Assembly: GCA_016283945.1 (NCBI GenBank)
Contig: JAEENW010000079.1
Coordinates: forward strand, 1-27,366
DNA length: 27,366 bases
Direction of reading: 5' to 3'
DNA from: Bacillota bacterium
GTDB taxonomy: Bacteria; Bacillota; Clostridia; Peptostreptococcales; Anaerovoracaceae
The first letter of the stretch is position 1; each line of letters opens with the position of its first letter. The position numbers were made by a program, and so were the translations under genes. The notes below the pieces were generated by a model. It saw only the letters and a list, made by a program, of their open reading frames with translations, made no database searches and was not told the DNA's origin. Shown one piece after another: positions 1 to 6,886 of the stretch.

Positions 1-1107
1 GAAGACCATCGCGGTCGGGCAGAACGGCGGGAACATCATGGCGTCGTGCCCCGCGCCGCTGGGCATCTTGCGGCACTTGAGCCCCTCAGCCTTCGCCGCC
101 TCGTAGAGCTCGTCCGCGAGCGCGGCGTCGAGCGACACGGGAGTCTTGCAGTCGCCGGTGACGAGATCGAAGCCTATGTTCCTGGCCTCGCAGATCTCGG
201 AGACCTTTGCCTTCATCTCGCTTTCGACGCGCTCGATGCTTGCCGGATCGATGCCGCGGATATCGATCTGCAGCGTCACCTTCCCGGGAACGGCGTTGAT
301 GATGTTGGGCTTGTTCTCGATGAAGCCTACGGTCGCTACGGAGCTGTTCCCCGCCTCCCTGCGGCCTGCCGCCTCTATGGCGAGTATGATCTCTGAGGCG
401 CAGGTCAGGGCGTCGCGGCGTATGCCCATGGGCGTGGCGCCGGAGTGGTCTGCCATGCCGGTAAGGGTCAGGGTGAACCTGTGGGCGGCGGCGATCGCGG
501 TGACTATGCCTACGTCCTCTCCCGCGGCCTCGAGCACCCTCGCCTGCTCGATGTGCATCTCGATGTATCTCTCGTAGGGCAGCTCGCGCCTGATGTCGCC
601 GAGGTATCCGCGGCTGTCGAGTATCTGCCTGAGCGGAGTCCCGTCGCGGCCGACTGCCCTGTTTACGAGCTCCATGGAGATCTGATTCGTCAGAAGCTCC
701 GAGCCCAGGGTCGCGAGCTTGAAGTTCGCGGATTCCTCGCAGCGGAAGGCGATGACCGTCACGGGGACCTCGAGGCCTCTCGCCTTGAGCTCCTCCATGA
801 CCATCAGACCCGCGGCTACGCCGACCGGCCCGTCGAAGGGGCCGCCCTCGACCACTGAGTCGAGATGGGAGGCGATGACCGTGCTCTTCCTCCCGTCGTC
901 CGGGAAGTTGGCGGCATAGCTGTTTCCTATGTCGTCCTTCCAGGTGCGGTAGCCGAGCTCTTCGGCGGTGCTGACGAAGACGCGGTGCATGGCGTCCTCC
1001 TCGGGGCTGTAGCCGAGGCGGGTGTTGCCGCCGCCGGGCAGCGCGCCTATGGGCGCGAATTCAGCGAACAGTTTTCTGAGCTTTTCCTTGCTTGCTATGA
1101 GTTCCAT
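1..1107 (-). CDS. M20-family Zn-dependent hydrolase (N-carbamoyl-L-amino acid hydrolase / allantoate amidohydrolase type), 3'-truncated by window edge
   Basis: 369 codons are visible; the C-terminus lies beyond base 1. The family hydrolyses carbamoyl or ureido amide bonds (N-carbamoyl amino acids, allantoate, ureidoglycine) in the cytoplasm with a two-metal centre. Visible metal-site motifs in order: ASHLDS (His about residue 80), GGPFDG (bridging Asp), FRCEES (catalytic Glu pair), MHIEQ (His), and SGAGHDAM near the visible end (His). The stretch between MHIEQ and SGAGHDAM holds the small dimerisation domain (ADHSGATPM, PNIINAVPG). The ATG at 1105-1107 is preceded by GAGGAG at a 5-base gap and starts only 2 bases after the upstream gene's stop, so the two are surely cotranscribed and probably translationally coupled. 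Substrate cannot be told: the HLDS and DGPVGV motifs deviate slightly from the common HLDT and DGxLGV forms. Family is certain, substrate is not. Confidence 0.9.
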   Translation of the reverse strand, partial: MELIASKEKLRKLFAEFAPIGALPGGGNTRLGYSPEEDAMHRVFVSTAEELGYRTWKDDIGNSYAANFPDDGRKSTVIASHLDSVVEGGPFDGPVGVAAGLMVMEELKARGLEVPVTVIAFRCEESANFKLATLGSELLTNQISMELVNRAVGRDGTPLRQILDSRGYLGDIRRELPYERYIEMHIEQARVLEAAGEDVGIVTAIAAAHRFTLTLTGMADHSGATPMGIRRDALTCASEIILAIEAAGRREAGNSSVATVGFIENKPNIINAVPGKVTLQIDIRGIDPASIERVESEMKAKVSEICEARNIGFDLVTGDCKTPVSLDAALADELYEAAKAEGLKCRKMPSGAGHDAMMFPPFCPTAMVF

Positions 1108-1109
1108 TT

Positions 1110-2414
1110 CTACTCCTCGATCTGCAGCGCCAGGGATGCGAAGCATCTGGCACCGAGACCTATGACTCTCTCGTCGACGTCGAAGCGGTTGTTGTGATGC
1201 GGGGCGACGAGGTGCATTCCGAAGACCATCTCGGTGACCTTTCCGCCGTGAGACTGTACCGCCTTCATGATGGTCGTGACATCCTCGCCGGCGCCGAAGT
1301 CGAAGTTCTCGACGATCTCATCCACTCCCTCGACCGTGGGCAGTATCTTTTTGGCCTTTTCGACGGCCTCGGGATCGCAGACGACTCCGCCGGCGGATCC
1401 CATAAAGTTGATGTCTATCCCGCAGTCGTACATCTCGGCGGCAGCGGTGCATACTCGCTTGGCGGACTTCTCCATGAACTCGTTGATCTCGGAGGTGATG
1501 CCTCTGGTCTCGATGGTGAGCTCCGCCTCGTCGGGCACGACGTTCCTTCCGGTGCCTGACCTGAAGGTGCCGATGTTGATCCTGCTGGAGCCGTCCTGAT
1601 GCCTGGGGATCGCGAGCATGTTGAGCACGGCGGTAGAGGCCGCCGCCATCGCGTTCTTCCCGAGGTTGGGAGCGAGCCCTGCGTGCGCGGGAGCGCCGTG
1701 GAACACAGCGTCGAACTTGGTGCTCGCCAGGAAGCCTGTGGAGCTCGCGGCTACGAGGCCGTAGTGAGTGTCCTTGAGGCCGATGTGCCCGCCGAAGAAG
1801 TAATCGCAGTCCTTGAACATGCCGGTAGCGGTCAGGGAGGCGGCGCCTCTGAGGCCCTCCTCGCCCGGCTGGAACACGAGCATGACCTTGCCCTTCAGCA
1901 CGTCCCTGTAGGCGCAGAGTATCTTGGCAGTTCCTATGCCGATGGCGGTGTGCGCGTCGTGGCCGCAGGCGTGCATGCAGCTCTTATGCCTGGAGCGGAA
2001 GCCGTTGGCTACGGGGAAGTGGCCCGGGTCCTCGGTCTCGCTCACGTCGTTGCAGTCTATGTCGACCCTGATGCCGACGGTCGGTCCGGGAAGCTCTCCC
2101 TCTATGACGGCGACGCAGCCCGTGAAGCCGCCCTTCATCTTCTCGATGAGGTCAGGCCTGTCGCTCTCGCCGAGCGCCCTCTGATAGCACTCCTCGAGTA
2201 TCTCGGGCTTGGGCATGCCGTACATGTTCTCCGGGGTGTGGATCTCCCTGCCGAATTTGACGGGGAGGCCGAGCTTCTCGAGCTCGGTGATGATCTTCGC
2301 TGTGGTCCTGAACTCGGTCCATCCCGATTCAGGGCAGCTGTGCAGGTCTCTCCTCAGCGTGATAAGCTCGCGCTCGAGGGCGTTCATGTCTATCCTGTCG
2401 AATTTCACGCTCAT
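1110..2414 (-). CDS. abgA: AbgA-like M20 peptidase (p-aminobenzoyl-glutamate hydrolase subunit A type)
   Basis: 434 residues, close to E. coli AbgA (436 as remembered), and similar to it throughout: ESGWTEFRT near the N-terminus, GREIHTPENMYGMP, KGGFTGCVAV, MHACGHDAHTAIG (His and Asp metal ligands), FQPGEEGLRGA (catalytic Glu pair), GGHIG (His), SGTGRNVVP, and HLVAPHHNNRFD (last His). AbgA with AbgB cleaves p-aminobenzoyl-glutamate, a folate breakdown product; relatives cleave other acyl-glutamates or N-acyl amino acids. No AbgB is in the window; the next gene is a carbamoylase-type M20 protein. Middle gene of an operon, about 100 bases after the flavodiiron gene. The start is uncertain: the ATG at 2412-2414 abuts its AGGAGG with no gap, while a GTG two codons later (2406-2408) has the ideal 6-base gap. 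Family is sure; exact substrate is inferred. Confidence 0.88.
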   Translation of the reverse strand: MSVKFDRIDMNALERELITLRRDLHSCPESGWTEFRTTAKIITELEKLGLPVKFGREIHTPENMYGMPKPEILEECYQRALGESDRPDLIEKMKGGFTGCVAVIEGELPGPTVGIRVDIDCNDVSETEDPGHFPVANGFRSRHKSCMHACGHDAHTAIGIGTAKILCAYRDVLKGKVMLVFQPGEEGLRGAASLTATGMFKDCDYFFGGHIGLKDTHYGLVAASSTGFLASTKFDAVFHGAPAHAGLAPNLGKNAMAAASTAVLNMLAIPRHQDGSSRINIGTFRSGTGRNVVPDEAELTIETRGITSEINEFMEKSAKRVCTAAAEMYDCGIDINFMGSAGGVVCDPEAVEKAKKILPTVEGVDEIVENFDFGAGEDVTTIMKAVQSHGGKVTEMVFGMHLVAPHHNNRFDVDERVIGLGARCFASLALQIEE

Positions 2415-2420
2415 CCTCCT
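2406..2420 (-). promoter_or_regulatory. Ribosome binding site deciding ATG versus GTG start
   Basis: AGGAGG (2415-2420 read on minus) touches ATG 2412-2414 with zero spacing but is 6 bases from GTG 2406-2408. Spacing rules favour the GTG, giving a protein two residues shorter than the ATG version. Confidence 0.6.
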
Positions 2421-2423
2421 ATC

Positions 2424-2506
2424 CCGGCCTCGCGGCCGGACTCCTTCGTTGTGTTCAGGCGGCGCGAAGCCCGGCCCCTCGCGGGATCGACGGGAAGCGC
2501 CGCCTG
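2424..2506 (-). other. Intercistronic stem-loops between flavodiiron and abgA-like genes
   Basis: Two inverted repeats fill the gap of about 100 bases. The outer one is a perfect 10-base pair of arms (2497-2506 and 2456-2465) enclosing 31 bases. The second is a 6-bp stem (2424-2429 with 2434-2439) closed on the minus strand by a GCGA tetraloop of GNRA type, a few bases before the AGGAGG of the next gene. No T-run follows either, so they look like mRNA-processing, stability or attenuation elements rather than full terminators. Confidence 0.6.
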
Positions 2507-2518
2507 CTGCCTGCTTTT

Positions 2519-3676
2519 CTACCTGGCGAGCTCTTCCGCGAGGGCGTCGATCTGGGCGAGGTTCTCTTCGCTCAGGCCGGACATGATCCTGACGCCGTTC
2601 TCGCACCAGGTGATGTCCTTGCAGCCCTCGAGCATGCCCTTCATGACCTTGGCGGCCATGGGCGCCCAGCTGCCATTCTCGATGAGGCCGATGGTGCGGT
2701 TCTTGTATCCGCGCTCGGTCAGGCAGTCGATGAACTGCTTCATGAACGGGAAGATCTCGCCGTTGTAGGTCGTGGTGGCGAGCACGAGCTTGCCGTGCCT
2801 GAAGGCGTCCTCGACGCACTCGGCCATATCCTCTCTGGCGAGGTCGGAGATGGCGACGGTCACACCCTTGGCCTCGAGCTTCTCCGCGAGGAGCTTCGCG
2901 GCCTTTCTGGTGTTGCCGTAGACGCTGGTGTAGGCGATGAATACCCCGTCGGTCTCGACGCCGTAGCTGGACCAGGTGTCGTAGAGTCCGATGTAGTAGC
3001 CGAGATCCTCGCTGAGCACCGGTCCGTGGAGCGGGCAGATGGTCTGTATATCCAGCGCCGCGGCCTTCTTGAGCACGGTCTGGACAGGCATGCCGTACTT
3101 GCCGACGATGCCGAAGTAGTAGCGCCTGGCCTCGCAGGACCAGCCCTCGTCGTCCACGGCGTCGGAGGCTCCGAACTTGCCGAAGCCGTCGGCGGAGAAG
3201 AGGACCTTGTCCTTTGGATCGTAGGTCATCATGACCTCGGGCCAGTGGACCATTGGAGCGGCGATGAAGCTGAGCTCGCGGCTTCCGAGCGGGAGCCTGC
3301 CGCCCTCGCCGGCGACTATCTGCCTGCCGCTGAAGTCGAGCCCGTAGAAGTTCTTCATCATCGGGAAGGCCTTGGCGGTGGCGACCACGACGGCCTTGGG
3401 GAACTTGTCGGTGAAGAGCTTGATGTTGGCGGAGTGGTCGGGCTCCATGTGCTGGACTATGAGGTAGTCCGGCTCCCTGCCGGCCAGGGCCTCGTCGAGC
3501 TTCGCGAGCCACTCTTCGCCGAAGCGCGCGTCAACGGTGTCCATGACCGCGATCTTTTCGTCGAGGATGACATAGGAGTTGTACATCATCCCGTCGGGAA
3601 CTATGTACTGCCCTTCGAAGAGGTCGATCTCCTTGTCGTCTACGCCTATGTATCTGATATCGTCTGTAACATTCAT
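2519..3676 (-). CDS. fprA: Type A flavodiiron protein (FprA-like O2/NO reductase)
   Basis: 385 residues, normal for class A flavodiiron proteins. The N-terminal metallo-beta-lactamase-like domain carries the di-iron site: HMEPDH (His76, Glu78, Asp80, His81), His144 in MVHWPE, Asp163 in SADGFGKFG, and His217 in CPLHGP. The C-terminal flavodoxin domain begins about residue 245 with the FMN phosphate loop YTSVYGNTRK and contains TTTYNGE and ENGSWAP. These cytoplasmic enzymes reduce O2 to water or NO to N2O using rubredoxin or another electron donor; here it would protect an anaerobe from oxygen or nitrosative stress. No rubredoxin is fused or adjacent. The ATG at 3674-3676 has GGAG 10 bases upstream and a perfect TATAAT farther up. 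First gene of the operon with the two M20 hydrolases, an association with no obvious functional logic. Confidence 0.96.
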   Translation of the reverse strand: MNVTDDIRYIGVDDKEIDLFEGQYIVPDGMMYNSYVILDEKIAVMDTVDARFGEEWLAKLDEALAGREPDYLIVQHMEPDHSANIKLFTDKFPKAVVVATAKAFPMMKNFYGLDFSGRQIVAGEGGRLPLGSRELSFIAAPMVHWPEVMMTYDPKDKVLFSADGFGKFGASDAVDDEGWSCEARRYYFGIVGKYGMPVQTVLKKAAALDIQTICPLHGPVLSEDLGYYIGLYDTWSSYGVETDGVFIAYTSVYGNTRKAAKLLAEKLEAKGVTVAISDLAREDMAECVEDAFRHGKLVLATTTYNGEIFPFMKQFIDCLTERGYKNRTIGLIENGSWAPMAAKVMKGMLEGCKDITWCENGVRIMSGLSEENLAQIDALAEELAR

Positions 3677-4022
3677 GGCTTTGGTTCTCCAATACTCAAT
3701 ATATGAAAAAGCGATAATGAATCGAATACATTATACAATATCGGAAATCAAATTCATACTACAAACCTCAGAGGCGCGCAGAATACGCGAAGGGCGGGCC
3801 GCAGGGGATCCGTCATTCCCTTGCGCCCGCCCTTCGCAATCTGTTTCAAAAGGGGGAGTTAAGCTGCTTATATCATCATTCTGTCTTTTCAGGATCCGGG
3901 CTTTGGTTTTTAAAGGAGCCTTGTGCCTTCGTCCTGTGACTGTATGATAGCGCATCAATATGCAGACGCGGTGCGCCCTGCCTGAAGAATCTGTGACGGG
4001 ACGATGAAGACCGCTGACCCTC
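3677..4022. other. Intergenic region with a large GC-rich hairpin
   Basis: 346 bases between the beta-helix protein gene and the flavodiiron gene, both on minus. It contains the flavodiiron promoter candidate and a perfect 13-bp inverted repeat (arms 3787-3799 and 3825-3837) extended inward by about 8 further pairs with one bulge. No clear T-run follows the hairpin on the minus strand, so a terminator role for the upstream gene is unproven; it may instead be a leader or stabiliser structure. A 75-codon open frame here shows no codon bias, family motif or binding site and is not called as a gene. Nothing else is recognised. Confidence 0.6.
3730..3735 (-). promoter_or_regulatory. Candidate -10 element for the flavodiiron operon
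   Basis: TATAAT on the minus strand at 3730-3735 within a strongly AT-rich stretch, about 50 bases before the flavodiiron start. No good TTGACA-like -35 is seen at the proper distance (TATGAA at 17 bases), so an activator may be involved. Confidence 0.5.
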
Positions 4023-6008
4023 TCACATCGGCTTGGCTCCGTCGACCGGCATGGGAAGCTCGGTGATGTAGTCCCGCTCGGCGCCGGTGACTATGTCCTC
4101 TGCGAGAAGCTTTTCTATGAGCTCGCTCATGCCCTTCTCGTCAAGGTCCTCGGGGATCCTGACGGCGTACATCGAGAAGCTGCGGTAATCGTACATGACC
4201 TCGAAGCCGTACCTGTCGAAGAGCTCCTGAACCTGCTCCTCCGTGGCGTCGGGATCTATGCTTATTATGACCGTGTTGCTGCTGTACTGCCTTCCCGGAG
4301 CGCCTATGCGCCCGCGGTCTCTCTCGCGCGGAGTGAGATCACTGCCGGGATCAGGCTGATCGGTCTCTCCGTCCGGAGGCTGGGTCCCGCGGGGATTCCT
4401 CCCTGAGCTGTCGCCGCCGCGGTGCCACGAGCCAAGCCCGGGTATGCCGAAGTATCTGCCAAAGTCCTCGAAGAGATCCTCTATGTCGTCCCATTCATCG
4501 TCCTCGCCGCCGTAGAACCACTCCCAGCTGTCGCCGTTCCAGGTGCCGCCGAGAGGATCGCGGTCCATGCCGTCGAGCTCGTCCCAGAAACCGAAGTCGG
4601 GAACGCCCTGGATCCCGGGGCCTGCGCCGAAGTCCTCTCCGGGCAGATCCCAGCCTCCGAAGCCGTCCCTTCCACCGAGGGAGCTTCCGTACTGCATCTC
4701 GCCGTCCACGTAGACGGTATAGCTGCTGCCGCCCATGTTGGAGCCGAGCGCGACTACGGTGCCGCCGTTGATCTCGGTCCCGTCCTCGGAATCGAGCCCG
4801 TTGTCGGAGCGGGGGTTCGCGCATGCTATCAGCGTGCCGCCGTTGACGACTATCCAGCCGTTGGAGTCGACGGCGTCGCCCTCAGCGCCGAGGCCGGCGT
4901 AGATCTGGGTGGTCCCGCCGTTGAAGACGGCCACCGAGACGTGATCCTCGTTGACGTTGATGCCGTCGTCGGCCGCCTTGATGTTGAGGTTTCCGCCATT
5001 TACGGCGAGGTGAAGCTCACTGTCAAGGCCCTCGTAGGTGTTGGACCTGACGTTGAGCGTCCCGGTGCCCTGCTCTCCGCCGTCGATGACCATGGATACG
5101 TAAGAGTAGAACGCGCCGTCGATCTTCCTCGCCTTTTTCTGCACGGGGACGTCGCTTCCCTCCTGACCGCTCTTGAGCGAGGTCCTGAGCATGCGGGGAA
5201 CGTTGCCTCCGCTGAAGCTGTTGACCGTGCCGTCGGCTATGACTACGCGCACGCCGGCGCTCCTGCTCACGTCGATATCGCTGCTCCCGGAGCTCCTCGA
5301 GCTCCAGTCCCCGTCGGCCTCGTAGGCGCTGCGCGCGACGAAGGCCGGCGCTACGCTGCCGCAGTCCACGCTCACGCCGCCGAGCACTACGGTGACCTTC
5401 GCCTTATCGTCGGAGAAAGGCTCGTCGGGATCGCCGAGATCTATGAGTATCTGCCCCTTCCAGCTGCCCTCGAGCCTATAGGTTCCGGGCTTTACGATGT
5501 GCAGCACCGGGCAGGAGGAAGCTTCCTCCTCGCTCGACATCATCTCCTTCGGAAGAGAGCTTCCGAGCCGGGGCAGCGTCGCGAAGATGCGGTCCTCGTT
5601 CTCGCCGTCGGTGTAGTAATACGCCCACTCCCTCTCGCCGTCGTAATCGACCAGCCTGAAGCCGTCCTCCGGAAGCTCGGGGAGATAGAAGATGTCGTGC
5701 GCGATGTAAGCCGCCGCTTTGGTATCCGGCGCCTCCCCCGTGAAGTACTCGGCCGGGCAGTCTCCGGCCTCGCCGTGGACCTCGGAGGGATCCGCGTGCC
5801 AGGTATAGTCGTATTCCTCGACCGCCCTGCCGTCGAGCGTTGCCTTTCCGTCCTCGCTGAGCTTTATGAGATGTTCGCCGCCGTTCTTTTTGAAGAGCGA
5901 GAAGCCCCCCGCGAAGCCCGCTCCCCGGCTGCTGTCAATGCCCGAGAGCCCCGCCGCGAGCACCGCTATCACGGCTATTGCCAGTATCACGCTGATCGTC
6001 TTTTTCAT
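4023..6008 (-). CDS. Secreted Cthe_2159-type (DUF4353) beta-helix carbohydrate-binding protein with C-terminal propeptide-like domain
   Basis: 661 residues. An N-terminal signal peptide or anchor is seen (MKKTISVILAIAVIAVLAAG). A parallel beta-helix region with glycine-asparagine turns spans about residues 205-440 (VNGGNLNIKAADDGINV, VVNGGTLIAC, DSEDGTEINGGTVVALGS), matching the Cthe_2159/DUF4353 family, whose founder in Clostridium thermocellum binds plant polysaccharides and calcium. A low-complexity Gly/Asp/Trp-rich linker follows to about residue 570 (DDEWDDIEDLFEDF and others). The last about 85 residues (VIISIDPDATEEQVQELF, MYAVRIPEDLDEKG, ITELP) resemble subtilase or fervidolysin-type propeptides. 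The ATG has GGAGG 7 bases upstream. Probably a single-gene unit, exported and perhaps membrane-tethered. Family of the middle part is fairly sure; the C-terminal assignment is by resemblance. Confidence 0.85.
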   Translation of the reverse strand: MKKTISVILAIAVIAVLAAGLSGIDSSRGAGFAGGFSLFKKNGGEHLIKLSEDGKATLDGRAVEEYDYTWHADPSEVHGEAGDCPAEYFTGEAPDTKAAAYIAHDIFYLPELPEDGFRLVDYDGEREWAYYYTDGENEDRIFATLPRLGSSLPKEMMSSEEEASSCPVLHIVKPGTYRLEGSWKGQILIDLGDPDEPFSDDKAKVTVVLGGVSVDCGSVAPAFVARSAYEADGDWSSRSSGSSDIDVSRSAGVRVVIADGTVNSFSGGNVPRMLRTSLKSGQEGSDVPVQKKARKIDGAFYSYVSMVIDGGEQGTGTLNVRSNTYEGLDSELHLAVNGGNLNIKAADDGINVNEDHVSVAVFNGGTTQIYAGLGAEGDAVDSNGWIVVNGGTLIACANPRSDNGLDSEDGTEINGGTVVALGSNMGGSSYTVYVDGEMQYGSSLGGRDGFGGWDLPGEDFGAGPGIQGVPDFGFWDELDGMDRDPLGGTWNGDSWEWFYGGEDDEWDDIEDLFEDFGRYFGIPGLGSWHRGGDSSGRNPRGTQPPDGETDQPDPGSDLTPRERDRGRIGAPGRQYSSNTVIISIDPDATEEQVQELFDRYGFEVMYDYRSFSMYAVRIPEDLDEKGMSELIEKLLAEDIVTGAERDYITELPMPVDGAKPM

Positions 6009-6133
6009 GTCTTATCCTCCGCGCGTCCGGCTGCCGGATCTCTCCCGGCTTTCCGGCGCGTTCACATACCCTTTCTCAGCTTAATACTACAGGAGCTTTA
6101 TGGGCAAAAGGTACTGATTTTTTGAAGATAGTG

Positions 6134-6142
6134 TGTTTTAAT
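6134..6142 (+). promoter_or_regulatory. Candidate extended -10 promoter for the thioesterase
   Basis: TG-T-TTTAAT, an extended -10 with 5 of 6 consensus bases, 42 bases before the thioesterase ATG. No good -35 is visible. It lies in the 175-base divergent region shared with the beta-helix protein gene; no convincing promoter could be picked for the minus direction. Confidence 0.35.
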
Positions 6143-6183
6143 GACAGCAGAGCATAACGCTTTCGACGGGAAGGAGACGCGCC

Positions 6184-6699
6184 ATGACCGAACTGAAGCC
6201 CTACACCCACAGGGTGCAGTACTACGAGACCGACATGATGGGGCTGACCCATCACTCCAACTACGTGCGCTGGATGGAGGAGGCCAGGATCGACTTCCTC
6301 GACCGGCTCGGCTTCCCATACAAGGCCATGGAGGCCGCGGGGATAGTGTCCCCGGTCACGAAGATAAGCTGCGAATACAAGCGCCCATCGAGCTTCGGGG
6401 ACCTGATCGAGATCCGCGTGAGCGTCTCCGCCTTCAACGGCGTGGTGCTGGCGATACAGTACGTCATGAGCGCTGAGGACGGCAGCGTCGTCTGCACGGC
6501 GTCCTCCGAGCACGTCTTCCTGAGCAAGGACGGGCGCTTCGTGCGCATGAAGAAGGAGATGCCGGAGCTCAGCGCCCTGCTCGCGGAGCTCGCCGCCTCG
6601 GGCGAAGGACCCATGCCCGCGGAAGCTGAGGCCGCTTCCCCTGAAGGATCTGAAGATCAGGGCAGCGAGAGCCCGGACGAGGGAGAGCTGTCACGCTGA
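6184..6699 (+). CDS. Acyl-CoA thioesterase, 4HBT / YbgC-FadM-like hotdog protein
   Basis: 171 residues. The hotdog signature YYETDMMGLTHHSNYVRW near residues 13-30 contains the catalytic Asp (about Asp17) and the HHSNY loop that precedes the long helix (WMEEARIDFLDRLG). These cytoplasmic enzymes hydrolyse acyl-CoA or aromatic acyl-CoA thioesters; the substrate is not evident. The fold ends near residue 137; the remaining about 34 residues form an acidic, Ala/Glu/Ser/Pro-rich tail not usual in the family and probably disordered. The ATG at 6184 has AAGGAG about 7 bases upstream. It stands alone, divergent from the beta-helix protein and ending at a shared terminator. Confidence 0.93.
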   Translation: MTELKPYTHRVQYYETDMMGLTHHSNYVRWMEEARIDFLDRLGFPYKAMEAAGIVSPVTKISCEYKRPSSFGDLIEIRVSVSAFNGVVLAIQYVMSAEDGSVVCTASSEHVFLSKDGRFVRMKKEMPELSALLAELAASGEGPMPAEAEAASPEGSEDQGSESPDEGELSR

Positions 6700-6770
6700 G
6701 CCGCTCGGAGAGCACGCTGAGTAGCGCGCCCCGGGGATCCTGAGCCCGGCAAAAAGAATACAAGCACACG

Positions 6771-6812
6771 AAAAGGCCCGCGGCATGACGCCGCGGGTCT
6801 TCTTTTGCTTTT
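6771..6812 (+). terminator. Rho-independent terminator, probably bidirectional
   Basis: An 8-bp GC stem (6777-6784 with 6790-6797) with a 5-base loop is followed by TCTTCTTTTGCTTTT on plus and by CCTTTTCG on minus. It lies between the convergent thioesterase and M28-like genes; the plus-strand side is the stronger. Confidence 0.88.
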
Positions 6813-6886
6813 ACGGGCACTCAGCGGGAGCGGATCCCCTGCCCCTCAGAGCAGCGGAGACCGTATCCTGAGCCCTTAAGCGGTCC

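Noticed and set aside
1110..3512. An 800-codon open frame on minus joining the flavodiiron region to the AbgA-like protein
   Set aside because: Its first half is an out-of-frame reading of the flavodiiron gene with Arg/Gly-rich nonsense; only the part from about 2414 is a real protein with its own ribosome site.
3731..3958. 75-codon minus frame upstream of the flavodiiron gene
   Set aside because: It includes the large hairpin, ends at the promoter candidate, and has no ribosome site or family motif.
4422..6125. Long plus-strand frames opposite real genes (4422-6125, 7088-8632, 10487-12556, 24707-26590)
   Set aside because: They mirror well-supported minus-strand genes in a GC-rich genome, have valine/alanine/glycine-heavy composition and no domain motifs or ribosome sites.
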